Origin: Pseudomonas svalbardensis | Lineage (GTDB): Bacteria; Pseudomonadota; Gammaproteobacteria; Pseudomonadales; Pseudomonadaceae | Reading direction: 5' to 3' | Assembly: GCF_030053115.1 (NCBI RefSeq) | Contig: NZ_CP125619.1 | Coordinates: forward strand, 1,923,001 to 1,987,000 | DNA: 64,000 bases | Part shown: piece after piece, positions 54,270 to 64,000 of the stretch | How the letters are laid out: the number at the start of each line of letters is the position of its first letter | How positions within the stretch are numbered: the stretch's first letter is position 1 | Made by a program: the position numbers and the translations under genes | Notes under the pieces: model-generated | The model's input: only the letters and a program-made list of their open reading frames with translations | Told to the model about the DNA's origin: nothing | Database searches by the model: none

Positions 54270-54335
54270 GTAGGAGCACGGCTTGCCTGCGATGGCGTTT
54301 TCAGAATCGCTATCGCCGGCAAGCCGTGCTCCTAC
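54270..54335. repeat. REP-type inverted pair of a second family
   Basis: GTAGGAGCACGGCTTGCC (from 54270) and GGCAAGCCGTGCTCCTAC (ending 54335) mirror each other, with further pairing of GCGATGGCG with CGCTATCGC inside. The unit core GTAGGAGC...GGCTTGCC differs from the GTGGGAGCGAGC type elsewhere in the window. It lies between mupP and yciK. Confidence 0.85.
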
Positions 54336-54345
54336 GAAAAGCGGC

Positions 54346-55017
54346 TCAGCAACTACACAGCGCGCTATCGAGCACTTTGCGCAACTCCAGCGGATGGTCG
54401 ACCACCACATCCGCGCCCCAATGCCGCGGGTTATCGTCCGGATGAATGTAGCCATAGGTCACGGCGGCCGTCTTGGTGCCGGCATCGCGACCGGATTCGA
54501 TATCGCGCAGGTCATCACCCACAAACAGCACGCTGGCCGGGTCCAGGTCGAGCATCTTGCACGCCAGGATCAACGGCTCGGGGTCCGGTTTGCTGTTCTT
54601 CACATGGTCCGGGCAGATCAACAACGCCGAGCGCTCGGCCAGGCCAAGCTGCTGCATGATCGGCTCGGCGAACCGCAGCGGCTTGTTGGTGACCACGCCC
54701 CAGATCAGGTTGGCCTTCTCGATGTCGGCCAACAGTTCGCCCATGCCGTCGAAGAGTTTGCTGTGAACCGCGCAACCGGCGAGGTAACGCTCCAGGAACT
54801 CCAGGCGCAACGCCTCGAAACCCGGTGATTCCGGGTCCATGGAGAAGGTCACGGCGACCATTGCCTTGGCGCCGCCGGAGATCTCGTCGCGAATGTGTTT
54901 GTCGTTCATCGGCGGCAAGCCGCGATCGGCGCGCATCGCCTGACAAATCGCAATGAAGTCCGGCGCGGTGTCGAGCAGAGTGCCGTCCATGTCGAAAAGA
55001 ACAGCTCTGATACGCAT
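54346..55017 (-). CDS. mupP: N-acetylmuramic acid 6-phosphate phosphatase
   Basis: A 223-aa HAD hydrolase of the Gph-like type. Motif I is [16 protein letters not shown]; the Thr of motif II is in [13 protein letters not shown]; motif III/IV is KPDPEPLIL with [18 protein letters not shown]. Position directly after ubiG matches P. aeruginosa MupP, which removes the phosphate from MurNAc-6-P in the AmgK/MurU cell-wall recycling route. That assignment comes from context; phosphoglycolate phosphatase is the close alternative. Confidence 0.87.
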   Translation of the reverse strand: MRIRAVLFDMDGTLLDTAPDFIAICQAMRADRGLPPMNDKHIRDEISGGAKAMVAVTFSMDPESPGFEALRLEFLERYLAGCAVHSKLFDGMGELLADIEKANLIWGVVTNKPLRFAEPIMQQLGLAERSALLICPDHVKNSKPDPEPLILACKMLDLDPASVLFVGDDLRDIESGRDAGTKTAAVTYGYIHPDDNPRHWGADVVVDHPLELRKVLDSALCSC

Positions 55018-55021
55018 CGGC

Positions 55022-55720
55022 TTACTCCTCGCGCAGGGTCTGGATCATGTAGTTGACGTCCACGTCGGAGGCCAGCTTGTAGTGCTTGGTCAGCGGGTTG
55101 TAGGTCAGGCCGATGATGTCCTTGACGGTCAGGCCGGCCATGCGGCTCCAGGCACCCAGCTCGGACGGGCGGATGAATTTCTTGAAGTCGTGAGTGCCGC
55201 GCGGCAGCAGCTTCATGATGTATTCCGCGCCGACGATGGCGAACAGGTACGCCTTCGGGTTGCGGTTGATGGTGGAGAAGAACACCTGGCCGCCGGGTTT
55301 GACCATGCGGAAACAGGCGCGGATCACCGAGGACGGGTCCGGCACGTGTTCAAGCATTTCCAGGCAGGTGACCACGTCGAACTGCTCAGGCATTTCTTCG
55401 GCCAGCCCTTCGGCGGTGATCTGCCGGTATTCGACACTCACGCCGGATTCCAGCTGATGCAGTTGCGCGACCGCCAGCGGCGCTTCGCCCATGTCGATGC
55501 CCATGACGGTAGCGCCGCGCTGGGCCATGGCTTCGCTGAGAATGCCGCCGCCGCAACCGACGTCGAGGACTTTCTTGCCGGCCAGGTTGACCCGTTCGTC
55601 AATCCAGTTGACCCGCAGCGGGTTGATGTCGTGCAGCGGTTTGAACTCGCTTTCGCGGTCCCACCAGCGATGGGCCAGGGCTTCGAATTTGGCGATTTCG
55701 GCGTAGTCGACGTTGCTCAT
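55022..55720 (-). CDS. ubiG: Ubiquinone biosynthesis O-methyltransferase
   Basis: 232 aa. UbiG does both O-methylations in ubiquinone synthesis. The N-terminal [26 protein letters not shown] is diagnostic; the SAM loop is [16 protein letters not shown], then [15 protein letters not shown] and [20 protein letters not shown]. It lies four bases before mupP and is in the same transcript. Confidence 0.97.
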   Translation of the reverse strand: MSNVDYAEIAKFEALAHRWWDRESEFKPLHDINPLRVNWIDERVNLAGKKVLDVGCGGGILSEAMAQRGATVMGIDMGEAPLAVAQLHQLESGVSVEYRQITAEGLAEEMPEQFDVVTCLEMLEHVPDPSSVIRACFRMVKPGGQVFFSTINRNPKAYLFAIVGAEYIMKLLPRGTHDFKKFIRPSELGAWSRMAGLTVKDIIGLTYNPLTKHYKLASDVDVNYMIQTLREE

Positions 55721-55776
55721 GTTAAGTCCTCTAAAACTTGAAAAATCCTGTTGCCCCGGTGGTAAGTCCGGGGTGC

Positions 55777-57111
55777 TTACGATTCGGTATGGCCGCTGAT
55801 GCGCTGGCCCCAGGCCTTGGCGGTGGTGCAGAGCTGTTCTTCATCCAGGCGAGTCAGGCGACGGTCGTCGAGCAGTTGCTTGCCGGCGACCCAAAGGTGT
55901 TTCACGCAGTCACGGCCGGTGGCATATATAAGCTGCGAAACCGGGTCGTAGACCGGTTGCTGCGCCAGGCCGGAGAGGTCGAATGCGACGATGTCTGCCG
56001 CTTTGCCGACTTCCAGCGATCCCACTTCGGATTCAATGCCCAGCGCGCGGGCGCCGTTGAGCGTGGCCATGCGCAGGGCGCGATGGGCGTCCAGCGCGGT
56101 GGCCGAGCCGGCGACGGCTTTGGCCAGTAAAGCGGCGGTGCGGGTTTCGCCGAGCAGGTCCAGGTCGTTGTTGCTGGCCGCACCATCGGTGCCGATCGCC
56201 ACATTGACGCCAGCCTGCCACAAGCGCTCCACCGGGCAGAACCCGCTGGCCAGCTTCAGGTTCGACTCCGGGCAATGAATCACGTTGGTGTTACTTTCTA
56301 CCAGCAACACCAGGTCTTCATCGCTGATCTGAGTCATGTGCACCGCCTGGAAGCGCGGCCCCAACAAACCCAGGCGCCCGAGTCGGGCCAGCGGGCGTTC
56401 ACCGCGCTGCTCGACGGACTGCTGCACTTCATAAGCCGTTTCATGCACGTGCATATGGATCGAGGCGTCCAGTTCTTCGGCGATCACCCGGATTTTCTCC
56501 AGGTTCTCGTCGCCCACGGTGTAGGGTGCGTGGGGACCGAAGGTGACTTTGATGCGCTCGTGGTGCTTGAGATCGCCAAACAATTCGACGCCCTGACGAA
56601 TGGCGTCGTCCGCCGTGCTGGCTCCCGGGATCGGGAAATCGAGGATCGGAATCACGATTTGCGCGCGAATGCCGCTGTTATGGACGCGCTCGCTGGCAAC
56701 CTTCGGGAAGAAATACATGTCAGAGAAGCAGGTGATGCCACCTTTGATCTGTTCGGCGATTGCAAGGTCGGTGCCGTCACGTACGAAAGCTTCATCGACC
56801 CACTTGGCTTCGGCCGGCCAAATGTGGTCTTCCAGCCAGGTCATCAGGGGCAGATCATCGGCCAGGCCACGGAACAGCGTCATCGCCGCATGACCGTGGG
56901 CATTGATCAAGCCAGGGCAGAGCAACATGTCCGGCAGTTCGCGGACCTCGGTTGCATTAAGCTTGAGCGCAGCCAAACGTGGGCCGATGAATACGATGCG
57001 TCCGTCGCGGATACCCAGGGCGTGCTCTTTGAGGACAACGCCAGCGGGTTCGACGGGTACCAGCCAGGTCGGCAGCAATAGCAAGTCGAGCGCAGCGGCA
57101 GTGTTCGGCAT
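55777..57111 (-). CDS. mtaD: TRZ/ATZ family deaminase (methylthioadenosine/SAH type)
   Basis: 444 aa, amidohydrolase superfamily. The metal site is [19 protein letters not shown] (HxH), with further ligands in [13 protein letters not shown] and [17 protein letters not shown]. In P. aeruginosa the gene at this place deaminates 5'-methylthioadenosine, and the divergent neighbour here is mtnA of methionine salvage, which supports that role. S-adenosylhomocysteine or other purine deamination is possible. The start is ATG 57111; 108 bases separate it from mtnA. Confidence 0.88.
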   Translation of the reverse strand: MPNTAAALDLLLLPTWLVPVEPAGVVLKEHALGIRDGRIVFIGPRLAALKLNATEVRELPDMLLCPGLINAHGHAAMTLFRGLADDLPLMTWLEDHIWPAEAKWVDEAFVRDGTDLAIAEQIKGGITCFSDMYFFPKVASERVHNSGIRAQIVIPILDFPIPGASTADDAIRQGVELFGDLKHHERIKVTFGPHAPYTVGDENLEKIRVIAEELDASIHMHVHETAYEVQQSVEQRGERPLARLGRLGLLGPRFQAVHMTQISDEDLVLLVESNTNVIHCPESNLKLASGFCPVERLWQAGVNVAIGTDGAASNNDLDLLGETRTAALLAKAVAGSATALDAHRALRMATLNGARALGIESEVGSLEVGKAADIVAFDLSGLAQQPVYDPVSQLIYATGRDCVKHLWVAGKQLLDDRRLTRLDEEQLCTTAKAWGQRISGHTES

Positions 57112-57180
57112 CGAGAGTCGGTTCCAGAGCTTTTGTAAAGGATGGCGAAGTATACCCGAGCGTCTTCGCAGGGGGATCGC

Positions 57181-57186
57181 TATAAT
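57181..57186 (+). promoter_or_regulatory. Probable -10 box of mtnA
   Basis: A perfect TATAAT lies 34 bases before the mtnA start. No good -35 stands at 16-18 bases upstream, so either the promoter is weak or an activator is used. Confidence 0.45.
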
Positions 57187-57219
57187 CGACGGCTTTTGTT
57201 CATGAGTACGGGGTGACGG

Positions 57220-58296
57220 ATGCGCGATCGACTGTTGGCTGCGGAGAAGGTGAAGGCCATCGATTGGCGTGATGGCGCCCTTTGCCTGCTGGATCAGCGT
57301 ATTTTGCCGTTCGAGGAAACCTGGATCGCCTACACAAGCGCCGCTGGCGTGGCCGAGGCCATTCGTTCGATGGTGGTGCGCGGTGCGCCGGCGATTGGCA
57401 TCACTGCCGCGTATGCCATGGTCCTGTCAGCCCGGGCGCGAATTGCCGAGGGCGGTGACTGGCAGGCCGCATGGGAGGAGGATTACGCATTGTTGGCCGA
57501 TTCTCGTCCAACGGCGGTGAATCTGTTCTGGGCCTTGAGTCGCATGCGTGACCGCCTGGATCGTCTCAAGGGTGATGCAGACCCTCTGGCGGCGCTGGAA
57601 GCCGAGGCCATCGCCATTCATGAAAGCGATCGCGAAGCCAACCTGACCATGGCGCAACTGGGTGTGGACCTGATCCGCAAGCACCAGGGCAACGCCCAGG
57701 CGATTCTGACCCACTGCAACACCGGCGCGCTGGCCACCGGCGGCTTTGGCACGGCGCTTGGCGTCATTCGTGGCGCTTTCATTGAAGGCATGGTCGAGCG
57801 CGTCTATGTCGACGAAACCCGTCCATGGCTGCAAGGTTCGCGGTTGACCGCATGGGAATTGGCCAACGAAGGCATTCCCGTCACGCTCAACGCGGATTCC
57901 GCCGCTGCCCACATCATGAAGACCAAAGGCATTACCTGGGTGATCGTCGGCGCTGACCGGATCACCGCCAATGGCGACGTGGCCAACAAGATCGGCACCT
58001 ATCAGCTGGCGGTGAACGCCATGCACCATGGCGTGCGCTTCATGGTGGTGGCGCCGAGTTCGACCATCGACATGAACCTGGCCAGCGGTGATGACATCCC
58101 GATTGAAGAGCGCGATGGTCGCGAGTTGCTGGAAGTCGGCGGCAAGCGGGTCGGGGCGGATGTCGATGCGTTTAACCCGGTGTTCGACGTGACCCCGGCG
58201 GACTTGATCGACGCGATCGTTACCGAAAAAGGCATCGTCGAGCGCCCGGACACCGCGAAAATGGCGCAGTTGATGTGTCGTAAGCGTCTGCATTGA
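57220..58296 (+). CDS. mtnA: Methylthioribose-1-phosphate isomerase
   Basis: 358 aa. It converts MTR-1-phosphate to MTRu-1-phosphate in methionine salvage. The catalytic Cys166 is in [19 protein letters not shown] and Asp246 in [19 protein letters not shown], both typical of MtnA as opposed to the eIF2B subunits. [19 protein letters not shown] is the N-terminal signature. GGGGTGA precedes ATG 57220. It is divergent from mtaD. Confidence 0.96.
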   Translation: MRDRLLAAEKVKAIDWRDGALCLLDQRILPFEETWIAYTSAAGVAEAIRSMVVRGAPAIGITAAYAMVLSARARIAEGGDWQAAWEEDYALLADSRPTAVNLFWALSRMRDRLDRLKGDADPLAALEAEAIAIHESDREANLTMAQLGVDLIRKHQGNAQAILTHCNTGALATGGFGTALGVIRGAFIEGMVERVYVDETRPWLQGSRLTAWELANEGIPVTLNADSAAAHIMKTKGITWVIVGADRITANGDVANKIGTYQLAVNAMHHGVRFMVVAPSSTIDMNLASGDDIPIEERDGRELLEVGGKRVGADVDAFNPVFDVTPADLIDAIVTEKGIVERPDTAKMAQLMCRKRLH

Positions 58297-58320
58297 TGAT
58301 CTCTGTCGCCAGTTAGAAAG

Positions 58321-58399
58321 CCTTCGCGAGCAGGCTCGCTCCCACAGGGGATTTGTGGATGACGCACATCCAATGTGGGAGCGAGCCTGCTCGCGAAGG
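58321..58399. repeat. REPIN between mtnA and gyrA
   Basis: CCTTCGCGAGCAGGCTCGCT from 58321 and its exact complement AGCGAGCCTGCTCGCGAAGG ending 58399 form a perfect pair with CCCACA/TGTGGG continuing inside. This is the cleanest copy of the main family in the window. Confidence 0.95.
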
Positions 58400-58725
58400 G
58401 GTCATAACAGTCACCGAACTCCCCCCATTCACCCCGTAATTCTTCATTCAAAAGGGCTCTAAGCCTCTCTCGTCCCCTTCAAGCCTGTCACCGGTCAACT
58501 AACTATGCTCCATGCGCATCAGGGGGATAGGTGCGTGGCGGCTCTTGTGATAACATCCGGCGGTTTCCAAGGTAGCCCGATGTGGCTGCCTTTACTGCGC
58601 AGATCCATGGCATAACTCGTTGATTTGTCGTAAGTCGGTGCATGGCACTCAGCCTGCAGCGGCGAGCTTCGTTCGTCCCATATGGATGTGACGAAGTTTC
58701 ACCAGAAAAAGGAATCAGGCTTCTC
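58400..58725 (+). other. gyrA upstream region
   Basis: 326 bases without a gene. TTGTGATAACAT near 58545-58556 could contain the -10 of gyrA (TAACAT), with no clear -35. No repeat or hairpin of note was seen. Confidence 0.4.
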
Positions 58726-61383
<2,658 letters not shown>

Positions 61384-61463
61384 GCGGACAGACAGGGGGC
61401 GGATGAGAATTCGCCCCCTTGTTGTTTGTTCGTAATGAAATATCGACACCACTGGAGATCCCT

Positions 61464-61550
61464 TGTGGGAGCGAGCCTGCTCGCGATGCAGGCGCCGCGT
61501 TGCGTCTGATGTATCGCGGTGATGCAATCGCGAGCAGGCTCGCTCCCACA
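61464..61550. repeat. REPIN in inverted (inside-out) order between gyrA and serC
   Basis: Here the TGTGGGAGCGAGCCTGCTCG unit comes first (61464) and the TCGCGAGCAGGCTCGCTCCC unit second (61528-61550). The GTGGG ends thus point outward and the CGCGA ends inward, opposite to the other four copies. The 23-bp arms are perfectly complementary, with 41 bases between. Confidence 0.93.
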
Positions 61551-61632
61551 GATCCCTGTTTCAACAGGAATTCGGTGTCGGCTGATAATGCGATTTATTG
61601 CGTGATACCACCAAATCAGAGCGAGATTGGAT

Positions 61633-62718
61633 GTGAGCAAGAGAGCCTATAACTTCTGTGCCGGTCCTGCGGCACTTCCCGAAGCTGTCCTGCAGCGCGC
61701 CCAGGGTGAACTCCTTGATTGGCACGGCAAGGGCCTGTCGGTCATGGAAATGAGCCATCGCAGCGATGAGTTCGTGTCCATCGCCACCAAGGCCGAGCAG
61801 GATCTGCGTGATCTGCTGAATATCCCCTCGAACTATAAAGTGCTGTTTCTGCAAGGTGGCGCCAGCCAGCAATTTGCTCAGATTCCTCTGAACCTGTTGC
61901 CGGAAAGCGGCACCGCCGACTATATCGACACCGGTATCTGGTCGCAGAAAGCCATCGAAGAAGCTTCGCGCTACGGAAACGTCAACGTTGCCGCTACCGC
62001 CAAGCCTTACGACTATTTCGCTATTCCCGGTCAGAACGAATGGAACCTGTCGAAAGACGCGGCCTACGTTCACTACGCGCCGAACGAAACCATCGGTGGC
62101 CTGGAATTCAACTGGGTCCCGGAAACCGGTGATGTCCCGCTGGTCGCCGACATGTCTTCCGACATTCTCTCGCGTCCGATCGATGTATCGCGCTTCGGCA
62201 TGATCTACGCCGGCGCCCAGAAGAACATCGGTCCGAGCGGCATCGTCGTCAACATCGTTCGCGAAGACCTGCTGGGTCACGCCCGTTCCCTGTGCCCGAC
62301 CATGCTCAACTACAAGGTCGCGGCCGACAACGGCTCGATGTACAACACCCCGCCAACCCTGGCCTGGTACCTCTCGGGTCTGGTATTCGAGTGGCTGAAA
62401 GAGCAGGGTGGTGTTGAAGCCATTGGCAAGCTCAATGAAGTGAAACAGCGCACGCTGTACGACTTCATCGACGCCAGCGGCTTGTACAGCAACCCGATCA
62501 ACAAGTCGGATCGCTCGTGGATGAACGTGCCGTTCCGCTTGGCTGACGACCGTCTCGACAAGCCATTCCTGGCCGGTGCCGAAGAGCGTGGCCTGTTGAA
62601 TCTCAAGGGTCACCGTTCCGTGGGTGGCATGCGAGCCTCCATCTATAACGCCGTCGACATCGTTGCGGTCAGCGCACTGATTTCGTACATGGCAGAGTTC
62701 GAGAAGGAACACGGCTAA
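61633..62718 (+). CDS. serC: Phosphoserine aminotransferase
   Basis: 361 aa. It makes 3-phosphoserine (and the vitamin B6 precursor 4-phosphohydroxythreonine) by PLP-dependent transamination. The start is GTG 61633 (VSKRAYNFCAGPAALP...), matching the usual MSKR start; TTG 61627 is in frame but unlikely, and an ATG at 61631 is out of frame. Marks are SVMEMSHRSDEF, FLQGGASQQFAQIP and the PLP lysine in YAGAQKNIGPSG (about Lys197). Its TAA overlaps the pheA ATG by one base. Confidence 0.96.
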   Translation: MSKRAYNFCAGPAALPEAVLQRAQGELLDWHGKGLSVMEMSHRSDEFVSIATKAEQDLRDLLNIPSNYKVLFLQGGASQQFAQIPLNLLPESGTADYIDTGIWSQKAIEEASRYGNVNVAATAKPYDYFAIPGQNEWNLSKDAAYVHYAPNETIGGLEFNWVPETGDVPLVADMSSDILSRPIDVSRFGMIYAGAQKNIGPSGIVVNIVREDLLGHARSLCPTMLNYKVAADNGSMYNTPPTLAWYLSGLVFEWLKEQGGVEAIGKLNEVKQRTLYDFIDASGLYSNPINKSDRSWMNVPFRLADDRLDKPFLAGAEERGLLNLKGHRSVGGMRASIYNAVDIVAVSALISYMAEFEKEHG

Positions 62719-63812
62719 TGTCTGAGCAAGAACTCAAGGCACTGCGCCTGCGCATTGATGCCCTGGACGAGAAAGTCCTGGAGCTGATCAGTGAGCGCGC
62801 ACGCTGCGCCCAGGAAGTTGCGCGAGTAAAGATGGCCTCGCTGGCCGAAGGCGAAGTGCCGGTGTTCTATCGTCCTGAGCGTGAAGCTCAGGTGCTCAAA
62901 CGCGTCATGGAGCGTAACCAGGGGCCGCTGGGCAACGAAGAGATGGCGCGGTTGTTCCGCGAAATTATGTCCTCGTGCCTGGCCCTCGAGCAGCCATTGA
63001 AAGTGGCTTACCTCGGCCCTGAAGGTACCTTCACCCAAGCGGCGGCCATGAAGCACTTCGGTCACGCGGTGATCAGCAAGCCGATGGCGGCAATCGACGA
63101 AGTGTTCCGCGAAGTGGCAGCCGGTGCGGTGAACTTTGGCGTGGTTCCGGTGGAAAACTCCACCGAGGGCGCGGTCAACCACACCCTCGACAGCTTCCTC
63201 GAACACGACATGGTGATCTGTGGCGAAGTCGAGCTGCGGATTCACCACCACCTGTTGGTCGGTGAAAACACCAAGACCGACAGCATCAGCCGCATCTATT
63301 CTCACGCCCAGTCCCTGGCCCAGTGCCGCAAGTGGCTGGACGCGCATTACCCGAATGTCGAGCGCGTGGCGGTGTCCAGCAACGCCGAAGCGGCCAAGCG
63401 GGTCAAGGGTGAGTGGAACTCGGCGGCGATTGCCGGCGACATGGCCGCAGGCTTGTACGGGCTGACCCACCTGGCCGAGAAAATCGAGGATCGCCCGGAC
63501 AACTCCACGCGATTCCTGATGATTGGCAGCCAGGAAGTGCCGCCGACCGGCGACGACAAGACGTCGATCATCGTCTCCATGAGCAACAAGCCCGGCGCAC
63601 TTCACGAGTTGCTGGTGCCGTTCCACGACAACGGCATCGACCTGACGCGAATCGAGACGCGTCCGTCGCGCAGCGGTAAATGGACCTACGTGTTCTTCAT
63701 CGACTTCGTCGGCCACCACCGTGATCCGTTGATCAAGGGTGTGCTGGAAAAGATCAGTCAGGAAGCAGTAGCACTCAAAGTGCTGGGTTCCTACCCGAAA
63801 GCAGTTCTCTAA
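62718..63812 (+). CDS. pheA: Bifunctional chorismate mutase / prephenate dehydratase
   Basis: 364 aa (P-protein). The chorismate mutase domain is residues 1 to about 90 (LRLRIDALDEKVLELISERARCAQEV). The dehydratase domain is about 94-270 (VAYLGPEGTFTQAAAMKHFG; VVPVENSTEGAVNHTLD; STRFLMIG). The C-terminal ACT domain (about 280-364) has PGALHELLVPF and the Phe-binding IETRPSRSGKWTYVFFID, so feedback by phenylalanine is expected. It is coupled to serC and is followed by hisC 12 bases later. Confidence 0.97.
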   Translation: MSEQELKALRLRIDALDEKVLELISERARCAQEVARVKMASLAEGEVPVFYRPEREAQVLKRVMERNQGPLGNEEMARLFREIMSSCLALEQPLKVAYLGPEGTFTQAAAMKHFGHAVISKPMAAIDEVFREVAAGAVNFGVVPVENSTEGAVNHTLDSFLEHDMVICGEVELRIHHHLLVGENTKTDSISRIYSHAQSLAQCRKWLDAHYPNVERVAVSSNAEAAKRVKGEWNSAAIAGDMAAGLYGLTHLAEKIEDRPDNSTRFLMIGSQEVPPTGDDKTSIIVSMSNKPGALHELLVPFHDNGIDLTRIETRPSRSGKWTYVFFIDFVGHHRDPLIKGVLEKISQEAVALKVLGSYPKAVL

Positions 63813-63824
63813 GGGCGGTAGCAA

Positions 63825-64000
63825 ATGAGTGGTGACTTCCTCGCTCTGGCACAGCCGGGCGTGCAACAACTTTCGCCTTACGTTCCGGGCAAGCCTGTGG
63901 ACGAACTGGCGCGCGAGCTGGACATCGATCCGGCCAGCATCGTCAAACTGGCGAGCAACGAAAACCCGTTGGGCGCCAGCCCCAAGGCTCTGGCGGCGAT
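63825..64000 (+). CDS. hisC: Histidinol-phosphate aminotransferase (5' part)
   Basis: Only the first 58 codons are in the window. [20 protein letters not shown] followed by [14 protein letters not shown] and [18 protein letters not shown] is the HisC N-terminus, with the SNENP substrate-binding motif. In pseudomonads this copy in the serC-pheA-hisC block may also act on aromatic (phenylpyruvate/imidazole acetol phosphate) substrates. AGGGCGG precedes the ATG. Confidence 0.92.
   Translation, partial: MSGDFLALAQPGVQQLSPYVPGKPVDELARELDIDPASIVKLASNENPLGASPKALAA

Overview
The window is a stretch of chromosome from a fluorescent Pseudomonas (P. fluorescens group). The evidence is the high-GC coding bias, the protein families, gene neighbourhoods that I remember as shared with P. 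aeruginosa (sucD-brnQ-DUF599-htpG; purMN-DUF2066-AI-2E-hda; the cob operon; yciK-mupP-ubiG-mtaD-mtnA-gyrA-serC-pheA-hisC), and several REPIN palindromes built on the GTGGGAGCGAGCCTGCTCGCGA unit typical of this group. No rRNA, tRNA, CRISPR array, prophage or plasmid backbone was seen. Nearly all of it is core genome; the only clear mobile gene is a group II intron.

Layout. 0-0.5 kb: 3' end of sucD with its terminator. 0.6-2.5 kb: an apparently intact group II intron with its maturase, between sucD and brnQ. 2.7-5.4 kb: BrnQ amino-acid carrier, DUF599 and MAPEG membrane proteins. 5.4-10.9 kb: small lipoprotein, two coupled hotdog thioesterases, HtpG behind a good sigma-32 promoter, dienelactone hydrolase, pirin, OsmC. 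11.2-15.5 kb: chemoreceptor, then a coupled cystathionine beta-synthase / cystathionine gamma-lyase-type pair (reverse transsulfuration). 15.6-18.0 kb (minus): purM-purN-DUF3108. 18.4-23.8 kb: DUF2066, AI-2E permease, Hda, two NlpC/P60 lipoproteins, an O-methyltransferase. 23.8-25.7 kb (minus): sorbosone-dehydrogenase-like lipoprotein and an unrecognised protein.

25.9-35.1 kb: a cobalamin riboswitch followed by ten tightly packed genes (cobO, cobB, bluB, cbiB, cobC, cobQ, cobU, cobT, alpha-ribazole phosphatase, cobS). They cover corrinoid adenosylation, corrin amidation, lower-ligand synthesis and nucleotide-loop assembly. A REPIN has become part of the cobB reading frame. 35.1-37.6 kb: a MarR regulator and an MFS exporter sharing a 16-bp palindrome, a coupled 40-codon ORF, and a periplasmic glutathione peroxidase. 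37.6-40.0 kb (minus): FadL-type porin and two small conserved-looking proteins. 40.03-41.02 kb: almost 1 kb with no convincing gene. 41.0-46.5 kb: Sel1-like protein, RmuC, and a large SLC5-histidine kinase-receiver hybrid (CrbS/MxtR type) bracketed by REPINs. 46.7-50.2 kb: divergent TetR/MFS pair with a 16-bp inverted repeat over the ribosome-binding site, a cupin and a TDT transporter. 50.3-53.1 kb: an MFS-acyltransferase fusion and a diguanylate cyclase. 53.5-64.0 kb: YciK, MupP, UbiG, MtaD (minus), then MtnA, GyrA, SerC, PheA and the start of HisC (plus).

No wholly new multi-gene system could be demonstrated. The items most worth a second look are the 47.3-kb inverted repeat, the MarR palindromes, the REPIN-derived tail of CobB, the gene-poor 1-kb segment, the intron and its insertion context, and the 40-codon ORF. 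All functional statements rest on sequence reading alone.
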